This document shows, in pieces, positions 36,862-47,031 of a DNA stretch of 64,000 nucleotides (position 1 is the stretch's first letter; each line of letters starts with the position of its first letter). The notes beneath the pieces were generated by a model. The model made no database searches, was not told the DNA's origin, and saw nothing but the letters and a program-made list of their open reading frames with translations. This DNA comes from Jannaschia pohangensis. GTDB taxonomy: Bacteria > Pseudomonadota > Alphaproteobacteria > Rhodobacterales > Rhodobacteraceae. Location: assembly GCF_900113875.1 (NCBI RefSeq), contig NZ_FORA01000002.1, positions 496,001 to 560,000 on the forward strand, written 5' to 3'. Made by a program: the position numbers and the translations under genes.

Positions 36862-38985
36862 ATGGTGCCCCCAATGGTCCCGAACAACAAGATTCTCACG
36901 GTCGCCTACGGGACCTTCTCCTGCACTCTGGAGGGGTTCGACGATCCGTTTTCCGCAATGACCGAGATCGCGGAATACTTCCGCGATCTTGCCGCCGACG
37001 ACAGGTTCTTCGGCGCGGAACCCCCGACCCCCGATATGGTCACCCTGCGCTCCATCGCGGAAGCCCGGGCCAAGCATTCGGTCGAAGCCCGCGAGGACGG
37101 CAAGGGTGTCACGCTCCGCCCGGCCGCCGCTGCGGTGACGCAGGCTGCCCCGGTCGTGGCAGAACCCGATATCGCCGACGACGCCCCCGAGGCACCCGTC
37201 GAGGCACCCCAGGAAGAGATCGTCGCCGACGCCCAGGTGGTCGAGGACGAGATCGTCGCCGTCGAGGAGATCGAGGTCGAGGACCTGGAGGGTGACGAGA
37301 TTTCCGATGTTGAAGCGATGCTGGATGACATGGCCGCATCCGGCTCGGAAGAGGACAGCGCAGAAGACGAAGTGTCGGAGAGCCACGACGTGGTCGAAGC
37401 CGATCTCCAGCCATCTTCGGACTCGGACGAGGACGAGGACGAGGACGAGCATGTCGACGACATCCTGAACGCGGACGCGATCGAGGATGACGCCGAAGAA
37501 GTCGTCGAAGATATCGTCGATCGCGAAGATACGATCGAGGCGGATGTCGCAGCCGCGATGAACCTGTCGGCCTTCGCAGCGGACGATCAGGCCGACGACG
37601 AAGCCGACGAGATGTCGGCTGACGAGATGCTCGACGCTGACGAAGATGCCGTGGCCGAAGTGGAAATGGCGGAAACCGAGGAAGTTGCGGTCGAAGACGT
37701 CGAAGAGGAGGCTGCGGTCGAAGACGTTGCCGAGGATGTCGCCGAAGCAGCCGAGTCGGACGCAGAGGAAGTCGCCAAGGCTGAGGCTGAGGCTGAGGCT
37801 GAGGCTGAGGCTGAGGCTGAGGCTGAGGCTGAGGCTGAGGCTGAGGCTGAGGCTGAGGAAGCCGACGCGGCGGATGAAAAGAAACCCCGTTTCTTCCGTA
37901 TTCGCAAAATGCGCCGTGCCAAGACAGACGCAGTCGCCGCCACCACCCAGGACGATGCGCAAGAGGCTGTCGCAGAGGACGCAGCGGAAGCGGACGATCT
38001 GATGGCCGCACTTTCCGATGAGTCCGACGACGACCTGATGGAAGCGCTTGCCGAAGACGAGTCGGACGACGCCGAAGCAGAGGCCGCGGAAGACGAAGAC
38101 GATCTGATGGCCGAACTGGCTGCGATCGAGGCCGAATTGGACCGCGATCCCATCGGCTCCGCCATCAACGACACCGAGGATGATGTCTCGGCTGTCCTTC
38201 AGGACGATGACGAGGACGAGAGCGACGATCTGATGAGCCAGTTGGCCGCGATCCGTGCCGAAGACGACGACGACGAGACCGAAGAGGTGTCTTCGAAGGC
38301 GGACGCCGATCTGTCGGACGATGACGACGAAGAAGAAGGTTCGGTTCCGTCCGATCCGGACATGGAGCGGCTCTTCGCCGCTACCGATAGCCGCCTGTCG
38401 GGCGAAGACACGTCGCGTCGCCACGCGAATATCTCGCACCTCAAGGCGGCCGTTGCGGCACGTCGTGCTGATGGCCCGATCGAGCCCAAGGACGACTCGG
38501 ACACCGATCCCTATCGTGCGGATCTGGCAAGTTCGGTGCGGCCGCGACGTGCCCCGGCCCCGGCCGAGGAAGCCCGGACATCCCGTCCCGAGCGCCCCTC
38601 ACCGCTGGTTCTGGTGTCCGAGCAACGGGTCGAGCCGAAGCCCGAAGCCGATACCTCGGAAGACATTCCGCAGGTCGCCGCCTCTGATGGGGCCGACGGT
38701 GAAGATTTCGAGCTGTTCGCAGCCGAAGTCGGGGCCTTCGACCTGCCGGACGTGCTGGAAGCGGCCGCCGTCTACAGCACCAAGGTCTTGGGCCAGGACA
38801 GCTTCTCGCGTCCCCGGCTCCTGCACCTTGCCTCCGAGGCGTTCAATGACCTGAGCCGCGAGGACGGACTGCGGGGCTTCGGTCAGCTTTTGCGGGATGG
38901 CAAGATCCGCAAGGTCAACCGCGGAACCTTCGCGCTGGCCATCGAGTCGCGCTACACCGCCGAGGCAGAGCGCCGCGCCGGCTGA
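36862..38985 (+). CDS. large acidic low-complexity protein of unknown function
   Basis: A 707-aa, extremely Asp/Glu/Ala-rich protein. Two regular domains flank a disordered acidic middle. The N-terminal domain (about residues 8-75) contains ILTVAYGTFSCTLEGF and MTEIAEYFRDLAADDRFFG. The C-terminal domain (about 605-700) contains FELFAAEVGAFDLPDVLEAA and DGKIRKVNRGTFALA. Repeated DDLMAELAAIEAE-like blocks occur at intervals in the middle, and an (Ala-Glu)13 tract is at 37780-37857. A single basic patch (FFRIRKMRRAKTD) follows that tract. The family is recurrent in Rhodobacteraceae as I recall, with no known role; a scaffold or polymer-like function is only a guess. ATG 36862 follows GGAAG; an adjacent GTG at 36859 is possible. 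Confidence 0.8.
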   Translation: MVPPMVPNNKILTVAYGTFSCTLEGFDDPFSAMTEIAEYFRDLAADDRFFGAEPPTPDMVTLRSIAEARAKHSVEAREDGKGVTLRPAAAAVTQAAPVVAEPDIADDAPEAPVEAPQEEIVADAQVVEDEIVAVEEIEVEDLEGDEISDVEAMLDDMAASGSEEDSAEDEVSESHDVVEADLQPSSDSDEDEDEDEHVDDILNADAIEDDAEEVVEDIVDREDTIEADVAAAMNLSAFAADDQADDEADEMSADEMLDADEDAVAEVEMAETEEVAVEDVEEEAAVEDVAEDVAEAAESDAEEVAKAEAEAEAEAEAEAEAEAEAEAEAEAEEADAADEKKPRFFRIRKMRRAKTDAVAATTQDDAQEAVAEDAAEADDLMAALSDESDDDLMEALAEDESDDAEAEAAEDEDDLMAELAAIEAELDRDPIGSAINDTEDDVSAVLQDDDEDESDDLMSQLAAIRAEDDDDETEEVSSKADADLSDDDDEEEGSVPSDPDMERLFAATDSRLSGEDTSRRHANISHLKAAVAARRADGPIEPKDDSDTDPYRADLASSVRPRRAPAPAEEARTSRPERPSPLVLVSEQRVEPKPEADTSEDIPQVAASDGADGEDFELFAAEVGAFDLPDVLEAAAVYSTKVLGQDSFSRPRLLHLASEAFNDLSREDGLRGFGQLLRDGKIRKVNRGTFALAIESRYTAEAERRAG
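37780..37857 (+). repeat. (GCTGAG)13 hexamer microsatellite encoding (Ala-Glu)13
   Basis: Thirteen perfect tandem copies of GCTGAG, 78 bp. Perfect identity at the DNA level, in contrast to varied codons elsewhere in the gene, indicates recent slippage expansion. Length changes would keep frame. Confidence 0.97.
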
Positions 38986-39009
38986 TCCGGTCGCAGACCA
39001 AAGACAAAA

Positions 39010-39033
39010 CCCGCCACATCACTGTGGCGGGTT
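39010..39033 (+). terminator. strong intrinsic terminator of the acidic-protein gene
   Basis: ACCCGCCACA / TGTGGCGGGT form a 10-bp perfect stem with loop TCAC, followed by TTTCTTGTTTT. The upstream A-run gives the hairpin potential use for the convergent DUF2842 transcript too. Confidence 0.92.
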
Positions 39034-39085
39034 TTCTTGTTTTCCGCCTGATCACCAGGGCCAGGGTCAGATATCGATCTTCGGT

Positions 39086-39325
39086 TCATTCATCGGGCGA
39101 CGCGTCCGGATCTTCCCGACTGGTGCCCAGAAAGATCGGCTTGAGCGGGAAGAACGCCACGACGCCCAACACGATGTAGATACCCAGTTCGATCAGCAAG
39201 GGCGGTTGCCCGAACCGGTCATAGATGATCCCCATGACCCCCACGACGAAGCCGATGTAGAGCGGCAGTCCGATCAGCAAGATGAACAAGGACAGTCGCT
39301 TGCGTGTCTTGTGGCTGAGCGCCAT
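39086..39325 (-). CDS. DUF2842 domain membrane protein
   Basis: A 79-aa protein starting MALSHKTRKRLSLFILLIGLPLYIG with two membrane helices (about 11-32 and 43-63) and a polar C-terminus. The TRKRLSLF-(x)-LIGLPLYI pattern is DUF2842, an alphaproteobacterial family of unknown function. GGAGG before ATG 39325 fixes the start. It lies 14 bp after purA and is probably co-transcribed. Confidence 0.85.
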   Translation of the reverse strand: MALSHKTRKRLSLFILLIGLPLYIGFVVGVMGIIYDRFGQPPLLIELGIYIVLGVVAFFPLKPIFLGTSREDPDASPDE

Positions 39326-39339
39326 TCCATGTCCTCCGG

Positions 39340-40632
<1,293 letters not shown>

Positions 40633-40828
40633 GCGCTGGTCCCTTCCCCTGCGTTTGAACGGCGCCTCCTACCGCGTCGGCCGACAACATGAAAGCCACA
40701 ACGCAGAGCCCGTGCCGACGATGCTGCGGCGGAAGGGTCGCATTGCGGGCCTGTGGCGGCGGTCGGGGCTTGCGACGGGGTGCTTGCGTCTCTAGGTAGC
40801 CCCCTGATCGCACAGAACGGGCCCGCCC

Positions 40829-41188
40829 ATGGAAAACGTCATCCTCATCATCCACCTGATCTTGTCCGTTGGCCTGATCGGCGTCGTGCTGCTTCAGCGC
40901 TCCGAGGGTGGTGGGATGGGCCTGGGCGGTGGTGGCGGCGGGGCCGTGACCGGACGTCAGGCGGCGACGGCGATGACCAAGGTGACCTGGGTTCTGGCCA
41001 TTGCCTTTCTGTGCACGTCGGTGTCGTTGACCGTCATCGCGGCGCGCAACGCCGCGGGCGGATCGGTGGTCGATCTTCTGCCGCCGGATTCGGCGACCGA
41101 AGAGGTCCTGCCCTCCCTGCCGAGCGGCGAGAGCCTGATCCCCCCGACATCGGATGACGCGCCGGTCGCGCCACCGCGGTCCGAATAA
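40829..41188 (+). CDS. secG: preprotein translocase subunit SecG
   Basis: A 119-aa SecYEG component. Two membrane helices (about residues 3-20 and 53-72) flank a Gly-rich cytoplasmic loop QRSEGGGMGLGGGGGG, the SecG signature. The C-terminal tail is Pro/Ser/Asp-rich and periplasmic or disordered, as usual in alphaproteobacteria. pyrG follows, a frequent gene order. Confidence 0.93.
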   Translation: MENVILIIHLILSVGLIGVVLLQRSEGGGMGLGGGGGGAVTGRQAATAMTKVTWVLAIAFLCTSVSLTVIAARNAAGGSVVDLLPPDSATEEVLPSLPSGESLIPPTSDDAPVAPPRSE

Positions 41189-41244
41189 GCCAGCCCGAAA
41201 CAGGCACATCTAGACGAAACGGTGTTTTCGGTCTCAGGATGTAG

Positions 41245-41269
41245 CGGGGTGCGGTTGCGGCCCGCCCCG
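41245..41269 (+). terminator. possible weak terminator between secG and pyrG
   Basis: CGGGGTG pairs with CGCCCCG (7 bp including a G-T pair) around an 11-nt loop, followed by TCTTCCTGTT. The U-tract is poor, so read-through into pyrG is likely. Confidence 0.4.
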
Positions 41270-41349
41270 TCTTCCTGTTACTCTCAAATCCCGTGATTGG
41301 TGATTCCCGGCAGGCTGGAATCAAGACGACTTCGCGGGGGCAATCGAAC

Positions 41350-42996
41350 ATGGCACGTTTTATATTCATCACCGGTGGTGTGGTGTCGTCGCTTGGCAAG
41401 GGTCTGGCATCGGCCGCGCTTGGGGCGCTGCTGCAAGCGCGGGGCTATACCGTCCGCCTTCGCAAGCTCGATCCCTATCTAAACGTCGACCCCGGAACGA
41501 TGTCGCCTTTTGAGCATGGCGAAGTTTTCGTGACGGACGACGGGGCGGAAACCGACCTCGACCTTGGCCATTATGAGCGGTTCACCGGCGTTGCCGCGCG
41601 CAGCACCGACTCGATCAGTTCGGGTCGCGTCTATTCCAACGTCCTGGAAAAGGAGCGGCGCGGCGACTATCTGGGGAAAACGATTCAGGTGATCCCGCAC
41701 GTCACCAATGAGATCAAGGATTTCATCAAGATCGGCGAAGACGAGGTCGATTTCATGCTCTGTGAAATCGGCGGCACGGTCGGGGATATCGAGGGCCTGC
41801 CGTTCTTCGAGGCGATCCGCCAATTCGCGCAGGACAAGGACCGGGGTCAGTGCATCTTCATGCATCTGACGCTCCTGCCGTTCATCAAGGCGAGTGGCGA
41901 GTTGAAGACCAAACCGACGCAGCATTCGGTCAAGGAATTGCGGTCCATCGGTCTTGCCCCCGATATCCTTGTCTGCCGGTCAGAAGGCCCGATCCCGCAG
42001 AAGGAACGCGAAAAGCTCGCGCTTTTCTGCAATGTGCGCGCCGGGAGCGTGATCGCCGCACAGGACCTCAAGTCGATCTACGAGGCACCGTTGGCCTATC
42101 ACCGTGAGGGGATGGATCAGGCGGTGCTGGACGCCTTCGGCATCTCGCCCGCGCCCAAGCCCGACTTGTCCCGGTGGGAAGATGTCGTCGACCGCACACA
42201 CAACACGGATGGCACCGTGAACGTGGCGATTGTCGGCAAATACACGCAGCTCGAAGACGCCTATAAATCCATTGCCGAGGCGCTGACCCATGGCGGGATG
42301 GCCAACCGGGTCAAGGTCGAAATCGAGTGGATCGATGCCGAAATCTTCGAGCGCGAGGACCATGGGCCGCTGCTGGAGCGGTTCAACGCGATCCTCGTGC
42401 CCGGCGGGTTCGGGGAACGGGGGACCGAAGGCAAGATCAAGGCCGCGCAATTCGCCCGCGAAAAGGACATCCCTTATCTGGGTATCTGCCTTGGCATGCA
42501 GATGGCCGTCATCGAGGCGGCGCGAAACATGGCCAACCTGGGCGACGCCGGGTCCGAGGAATTCGATCACGAGGCCAAGGACGCCCGCCGGTACACCCCG
42601 GTCGTCTATCACCTGAAGGAATGGGTTCAGGGCAATCACAAGGTCACCCGCAAAAGCAGCGACGACAAGGGCGGCACGATGCGGCTTGGGGCCTATGACG
42701 CCGTGTTGACCAAGGGCTCGCGCGTCGCCGAGATCTATGGAACCACCGCAATCGAAGAGCGTCATCGCCATCGCTACGAAGTCGACATCCGGTTCCGGGA
42801 GCAGTTGGAGGAGAAGGGCCTGATCTTTTCGGGCATGTCTCCCGATGGCCGCCTCCCCGAAATCGTCGAGGTCAAGGATCATCCCTGGTTCGTCGGCGTG
42901 CAGTTCCATCCCGAGCTGAAGTCCAAGCCCTTCGCGCCGCATCCCCTGTTCGCCGACTTTGTCAGGGCAGCGAAAGAGCAATCCCGGCTGGTGTGA
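41350..42996 (+). CDS. pyrG: CTP synthase
   Basis: A 548-aa two-domain enzyme. The N-terminal synthetase domain starts [19 protein letters not shown] (P-loop) with [11 protein letters not shown]; the C-terminal class-I glutaminase domain has the nucleophile in [11 protein letters not shown] and the His/Glu pair in [10 protein letters not shown]. It aminates UTP to CTP using glutamine. ATG 41350 is the family start. Its TGA overlaps the phzF ATG (TGATG). Confidence 0.98.
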   Translation: MARFIFITGGVVSSLGKGLASAALGALLQARGYTVRLRKLDPYLNVDPGTMSPFEHGEVFVTDDGAETDLDLGHYERFTGVAARSTDSISSGRVYSNVLEKERRGDYLGKTIQVIPHVTNEIKDFIKIGEDEVDFMLCEIGGTVGDIEGLPFFEAIRQFAQDKDRGQCIFMHLTLLPFIKASGELKTKPTQHSVKELRSIGLAPDILVCRSEGPIPQKEREKLALFCNVRAGSVIAAQDLKSIYEAPLAYHREGMDQAVLDAFGISPAPKPDLSRWEDVVDRTHNTDGTVNVAIVGKYTQLEDAYKSIAEALTHGGMANRVKVEIEWIDAEIFEREDHGPLLERFNAILVPGGFGERGTEGKIKAAQFAREKDIPYLGICLGMQMAVIEAARNMANLGDAGSEEFDHEAKDARRYTPVVYHLKEWVQGNHKVTRKSSDDKGGTMRLGAYDAVLTKGSRVAEIYGTTAIEERHRHRYEVDIRFREQLEEKGLIFSGMSPDGRLPEIVEVKDHPWFVGVQFHPELKSKPFAPHPLFADFVRAAKEQSRLV

Positions 42997-43853
42997 TGGG
43001 CGACCTGACGTTTCACGTCTGGGATGTCTTCACGGACCGCCCCTTTGCCGGAAACCCGCTTGCCATCGTCGAGGGGGCCGACGATCTGAGCGACGGGCAG
43101 ATGCTGACGCTGGCGCGCCAGTTCAACCTGTCCGAGACGATCTTCCTGATGGCGCCCCGGAACGCGGCGCACACGGCCCGCGCGCGCATCTTCTTTCCGA
43201 CGGCGGAAATTTCCTTCGCGGGCCATCCGACGAGCGGCGCGGCGCTGTTTCTGGCGGCGCAGCATGGCTTGACGGACATCACCCTGGAAGAAGAAGCGGG
43301 GCTGGTGCCGGTGCGCGTCACGGATGGCACGGCGCAATTCACGGCGCCGGTCATTCCGCATCCCCATGGCGGCACGCTTGATCCAGACCTCTGCGCGCGG
43401 GCCATCGGCCTCACGTCCTCTGGCCTCGGGCCGCATCGACCGGGCGCTTTCGCCGGTGGTCCGGCCTTTGTCTATCTGCCCGTGCGTGACAGGAAGACAT
43501 TGGCGCGCGCGCGCCCCGTTGAGCCGCATTGGTCCGACCTGATGCAGTCCGCAAACGTCGACAGCGCCTGGGTTTACGACCCGGACCTCAACGCCCGAAT
43601 GTTTTCACCCACGGCGGGTATCCCCGAAGATCCCGCCACCGGGTCGGCCAGCGCGATCTTGGCGGCGCAACTGCTGGCCAACGCCGCATTGCCAGAGGGC
43701 ACGACGACTTTGACCCTGCACCAAGGCGAAGACATGGGCCGACCGTCGACGATCTGGTTCGAGGCGGATGTCGCGGGAGGTCGGATCAAAGCCGTCAGAA
43801 TTGCCGGTCAGGCCGTTCCGGTCGCCATGGGGAAGATCAGAATCCCAGGCTGA
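42996..43853 (+). CDS. PhzF family isomerase-like protein
   Basis: A 285-aa protein of the diaminopimelate-epimerase fold. It begins with FHVWDVFTDRPFAGNPLAIV, has the catalytic-Glu region FNLSETIFL, FAGHPTSGAA and GIPEDPATGSASAILAAQL. PhzF homologues isomerise trans-2,3-dihydro-3-hydroxyanthranilate in phenazine producers; isolated copies like this have unknown substrates. It overlaps pyrG by one base (TGATG) and converges with a 17-bp overlap on the OmpV-like gene. Confidence 0.88.
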   Translation: MGDLTFHVWDVFTDRPFAGNPLAIVEGADDLSDGQMLTLARQFNLSETIFLMAPRNAAHTARARIFFPTAEISFAGHPTSGAALFLAAQHGLTDITLEEEAGLVPVRVTDGTAQFTAPVIPHPHGGTLDPDLCARAIGLTSSGLGPHRPGAFAGGPAFVYLPVRDRKTLARARPVEPHWSDLMQSANVDSAWVYDPDLNARMFSPTAGIPEDPATGSASAILAAQLLANAALPEGTTTLTLHQGEDMGRPSTIWFEADVAGGRIKAVRIAGQAVPVAMGKIRIPG

Positions 43854-44622
43854 AGCGCCGCGTGATCCCGATGGAGGCCGAGACGCTGGAGTCATTCGTC
43901 GTGATCGGGCTGCGGGCGGCATCGTTCTGCAACCGGTCATAGGACACCGTTGCATCGATCCCCCAATTATCGCTCAGCTGATAGGCCGCGCCAAGCTCGA
44001 CCCCTGCCGACAGAAGGCCGCCGCTTGCATCGAATTGACCGAAAGCCGAGGTGCCGGCCTCAGCGGCGGTGACGCCGAAATAGGTCGCGGCATAGTCGCT
44101 GTCACCGAACAGAAGGCGGGGCCCCGCGCGCAGGGTCAGGCGGTCGGTCGGACGCGCCAGGGCGTCTGCGCCAAGTTCGCCGACAAAGCTCTCGTGGCCG
44201 ATGATGCCGTAACGGATGACGCCGAACACCTGATAATCCTGCGTGGCATACCGCAAGCCGCCACCGATCTCGAGCGAGGCATCGACATCGGCCAAGCCGG
44301 TCAATTCAGGGTAATCCGCCGCCTCACGCTCGCCGATATAGCGGAACGATCCGGTGAAGCCGAAACCTTCGGGATAATAGAGCGGGTCTGGACTGCCGAA
44401 GGTGTAGCCGCCCAGTCGAAGGTAGTTCAGTTCGAACCCCAGAGCCGGTCCGGTTTCATTGTCAGACGACCCGAAGTATTCCGGCGTCGTCTGGACGCCG
44501 CCACGCAACGTGAACCCGATGGCCGCGCCCTGGCTCTGCGACGAGACGACGGGCGCATCCAGTGTCTGCGCCGAGGCGGCAGCGGTGGTCAGGGCAAGGG
44601 CGACGAAGGTCAGGCGAAGCAT
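43837..44622 (-). CDS. MipA/OmpV family outer-membrane protein
   Basis: A 261-aa protein with signal peptide (MLRLTFVALALTTAAASAQ) and alternating amphipathic strands ending in RRFSLGF, a C-terminal Phe typical of outer-membrane beta-barrels recognised by BamA. GGVQTTPEYFGSSDNETGPA near the N-terminus matches MipA/OmpV proteins. The role is uncertain: murein scaffold or porin-like. Confidence 0.82.
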   Translation of the reverse strand: MLRLTFVALALTTAAASAQTLDAPVVSSQSQGAAIGFTLRGGVQTTPEYFGSSDNETGPALGFELNYLRLGGYTFGSPDPLYYPEGFGFTGSFRYIGEREAADYPELTGLADVDASLEIGGGLRYATQDYQVFGVIRYGIIGHESFVGELGADALARPTDRLTLRAGPRLLFGDSDYAATYFGVTAAEAGTSAFGQFDASGGLLSAGVELGAAYQLSDNWGIDATVSYDRLQNDAARSPITTNDSSVSASIGITRRFSLGF

Positions 44623-44736
44623 TTCGATTCTCGGTATATGTGAGTTACCTATCAGTTAGCACGGTCGAACGCCCCCGTCAGATCAAAGTTCCGACATCGC
44701 TTGCAAGGCTGCGTTTCGCTGGTTAGCGACACCGTC

Positions 44737-45510
44737 ATGTTGTCATATCAACACGCTTTTCACGCGGGGAACGCCGCGGATGTCCACAAACACGCCGCGC
44801 TTGCCGTGGCGCTCGACTATCTGACGGCGAAAGACAAGGCGCTCAGCTATCTTGAGACGCACGCCGGGCGGGGTCTTTACGATCTGACCGATGCTGCCGC
44901 GACCAAGACCGGCGAGGCCGCGCAGGGCATCGACCGTCTGCTGCCGCGCTTTCCGGCGGACCACCCCTATGTTCGCGCCCTCGCAAGCCTGCGCGATATC
45001 CACGGGCCCGACAGATATCCCGGATCACCGCTCATCGCGGCACATCTGTTGCGTGCTTTCGACCGGATCGATCTGGCGGAACTGCACCCGGCGGAACACG
45101 AGGCCCTGACGCAGGCGATGCCGGTCAACCCGAACACCCGTCTGCACAAGCGCGACGGACTGGAAATGGCCCGGGCCCTTACCCCGCCCGACCCGCGCCG
45201 CGGCCTGATCTTGATCGACCCCTCGTGGGAGCTGCGGGATGACTATGATCGGATGACGCGCCTGCTGCCGCTCCTGCATCGCAAATGGGGGGTGGGCGTG
45301 GTCATGCTCTGGTATCCGCTGCTGGCCGACCGCCGCCATGTGCCGATGATCCGCGATCTGCGGGAGGCCCTGCCCGAGATGATCGTCCACGAAGTCGGCT
45401 TCCCCCCGGCACGGCCGGGACACGGCATGATCGGGTCCGGTCTTGCCATCGTGAATGCGCCCTGGGGTTTGCAACAGGCCTTGCCTGCCCTTTCGAAGAT
45501 CTTTGACTGA
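44737..45510 (+). CDS. rlmJ: 23S rRNA (adenine(2030)-N6)-methyltransferase
   Basis: A 257-aa SAM-dependent methyltransferase. N-terminal MLSYQHAFHAGNAADVHKH is diagnostic of RlmJ; LSYLETHAGRGLYDL is the SAM-binding region. The catalytic motif IV, DPPY in E. coli RlmJ, reads DPSW here, changing Pro to Ser and Tyr to Trp. ATG 44737 is supported by this conserved start. It methylates A2030 of 23S rRNA if active. Confidence 0.9.
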   Translation: MLSYQHAFHAGNAADVHKHAALAVALDYLTAKDKALSYLETHAGRGLYDLTDAAATKTGEAAQGIDRLLPRFPADHPYVRALASLRDIHGPDRYPGSPLIAAHLLRAFDRIDLAELHPAEHEALTQAMPVNPNTRLHKRDGLEMARALTPPDPRRGLILIDPSWELRDDYDRMTRLLPLLHRKWGVGVVMLWYPLLADRRHVPMIRDLREALPEMIVHEVGFPPARPGHGMIGSGLAIVNAPWGLQQALPALSKIFD

Positions 45511-45526
45511 CCAGAAGGACGACACC

Positions 45527-45820
45527 ATGCCGAAGGGATACTGGATCGCACATGGCCGCGTGGATGACGCGGTGAAATACGACCTCTACCGGGCCGCGAA
45601 TGCGGCACCGCTGGCCGAGTTCGGCGCGCGGTTCCTGGTGCGGGGCGGGGCCCGCGAACTGGTCGAAGGGTCGGCCAAGCCCCGGACCGTCGTGATCGAA
45701 TTCCCGAGCTATCAGGCCGCGCTCGATTGCTATGCCAGCCCGGGCTATCAGGCGGCGCTCGCCCTGCGGCAAGGGATCAGCGAAAGCGATCTGGTCATCT
45801 GCGAGGGGTGGGAAGGCTGA
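45527..45820 (+). CDS. DUF1330 domain protein
   Basis: A 97-aa ferredoxin-fold (dimeric alpha/beta-barrel) protein: GYWIAHGRVDDAVKYDLYRA, FLVRGG and VVIEFPSYQAALDCYASPGYQ are the DUF1330 blocks. Function unknown. AGAAGGA precedes ATG 45527, 17 bp after rlmJ. Confidence 0.88.
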   Translation: MPKGYWIAHGRVDDAVKYDLYRAANAAPLAEFGARFLVRGGARELVEGSAKPRTVVIEFPSYQAALDCYASPGYQAALALRQGISESDLVICEGWEG

Positions 45821-45844
45821 ACCGGTCGCCCTATATGTCTGACC

Positions 45845-46285
45845 ATGTTTGCTGATCTTCTGCGCCGCCTGACGGCCCCCGCCCCCGAACGCCTTCCCGA
45901 ACCGGATGCGCGCCTTGCGCTTGCCGCCCTTCTGGTGCGCGTCGCGCGTAGCGACGGCCACTATGCGCCCGCCGAAGTGGACCGCATCGACCGCATCCTG
46001 AAACATCGTCACGGGTTGACCGACGGCGAGGTCTCTGCCTTGCGCGCCCAAGCCGAGACGCTGGAGGCCGAGGCCCCGGACACCGTCCGCTTCACCCGTG
46101 CTTTGAAGGACGCCATCCCGCTCGAAGACCGCATTGCCGTGGTCGAGGCGCTCTGGTCCGTGGCCCTGGCGGATGGGGCGCGCGATGCCCACGAGGACGG
46201 GTTGCTGCGCCTTCTGGTCAACCTTCTGGGTGTCAGCGATGTCGAAAGCGGCCTTGCGCGCAAACGGGCCGAGGGTCAGGCTTGA
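45845..46285 (+). CDS. TerB-like tellurite resistance family protein
   Basis: A 146-aa all-helical protein. LALAALLVRVARSDGHYAPAEVDRI and ALWSVALADGARDAHEDGLL are the two metal-binding acidic repeats typical of TerB. Isolated TerB proteins are thought to act in stress-related metal sensing; no other ter gene is nearby. Its TGA overlaps the TTG start of the next gene. Confidence 0.83.
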   Translation: MFADLLRRLTAPAPERLPEPDARLALAALLVRVARSDGHYAPAEVDRIDRILKHRHGLTDGEVSALRAQAETLEAEAPDTVRFTRALKDAIPLEDRIAVVEALWSVALADGARDAHEDGLLRLLVNLLGVSDVESGLARKRAEGQA

Positions 46286-46980
46286 TCGCAAGTCTGGCCT
46301 GGTATCCCGCCGCCCGACCTGCGTGGGAGGCACTTTGGCAGGACATCCGACGTCATCTTGGCGAGGGGCCGGAGGTCCTGCACTGGCCCGAGGATTTCGC
46401 CCGCCATTGGCGGTCGCGCGACCTCCTTCTGTCCATGACCTGCGCGCTGCCCATGAAACTGGGCCTGGCGGATCACGTGCATGTGGTCGGAGCGCCGGTG
46501 TGGGATGTCCCCGGTCTGCCCCTGCCGCGCGGAACCTATGCCTCCCATTTCGTGACGCGCGTCGATGATCGTCGGCCTCTGGCGCGCGCCGCCGAGGGTG
46601 GGCTGGCGGTCAACGCGGGCGACAGCCAGTCGGGATGGGGCACGCTGGTGGCAGCGGGGCTCGAGGGGCCGCGGATCGTCACCGGAAGCCATGCGGCGTC
46701 GATGCGGGCCGTTGCCGAGGGTCGCGCGGATCTCGCGGCCATCGACGTGGTCACATGGGCCCTGGCGCCCCACCCCGGTCTGCGCATCCGGGTGACCACG
46801 CCGCCGACACCGTCCACCCCGTTCATCACCGCATTTCCCGAGATGGTCCCGCGCCTTGAAGACGCACTACGCCGCGCCATTGCGGGGCAGAACCGGGCAA
46901 ACGCCTTGGCCACACGTCTGAGCGGGTTGGTCCAGATGCCGGTGGACGCCTATGCCGTCAGCTATCGCAAGACGGCGTGA
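46282..46980 (+). CDS. PhnD/SsuA-like substrate-binding-fold protein without signal peptide
   Basis: A 232-aa protein related to phosphate/phosphonate ABC binding proteins (PhnD): SLAWYPAARPAWEALWQDI, a GDSQSGWGTL loop that in PhnD binds the anion, and GRADLAAIDVVTWAL. No signal peptide is seen, so it is probably cytoplasmic and not a classical transport receptor. TTG 46282 overlaps the terB-like stop (TTGA), giving coupling. The ligand is unknown. Confidence 0.78.
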   Translation: MIASLAWYPAARPAWEALWQDIRRHLGEGPEVLHWPEDFARHWRSRDLLLSMTCALPMKLGLADHVHVVGAPVWDVPGLPLPRGTYASHFVTRVDDRRPLARAAEGGLAVNAGDSQSGWGTLVAAGLEGPRIVTGSHAASMRAVAEGRADLAAIDVVTWALAPHPGLRIRVTTPPTPSTPFITAFPEMVPRLEDALRRAIAGQNRANALATRLSGLVQMPVDAYAVSYRKTA

Positions 46981-47031
46981 CGGCGCGTCCGGCATTGCAT
47001 TCCAATGTTTTTTCCGGCGTAAACGAGGCTG

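Noticed and set aside
36058-38439. A 793-codon minus-strand open frame fused upstream of thiN
   Set aside because: The upstream part is antisense to the acidic repeat gene; its Leu-Ser/Val-Leu low complexity is the mirror of GAG/GAC/GCC codons. Only the thiN portion from TTG 36750 shows real family motifs.
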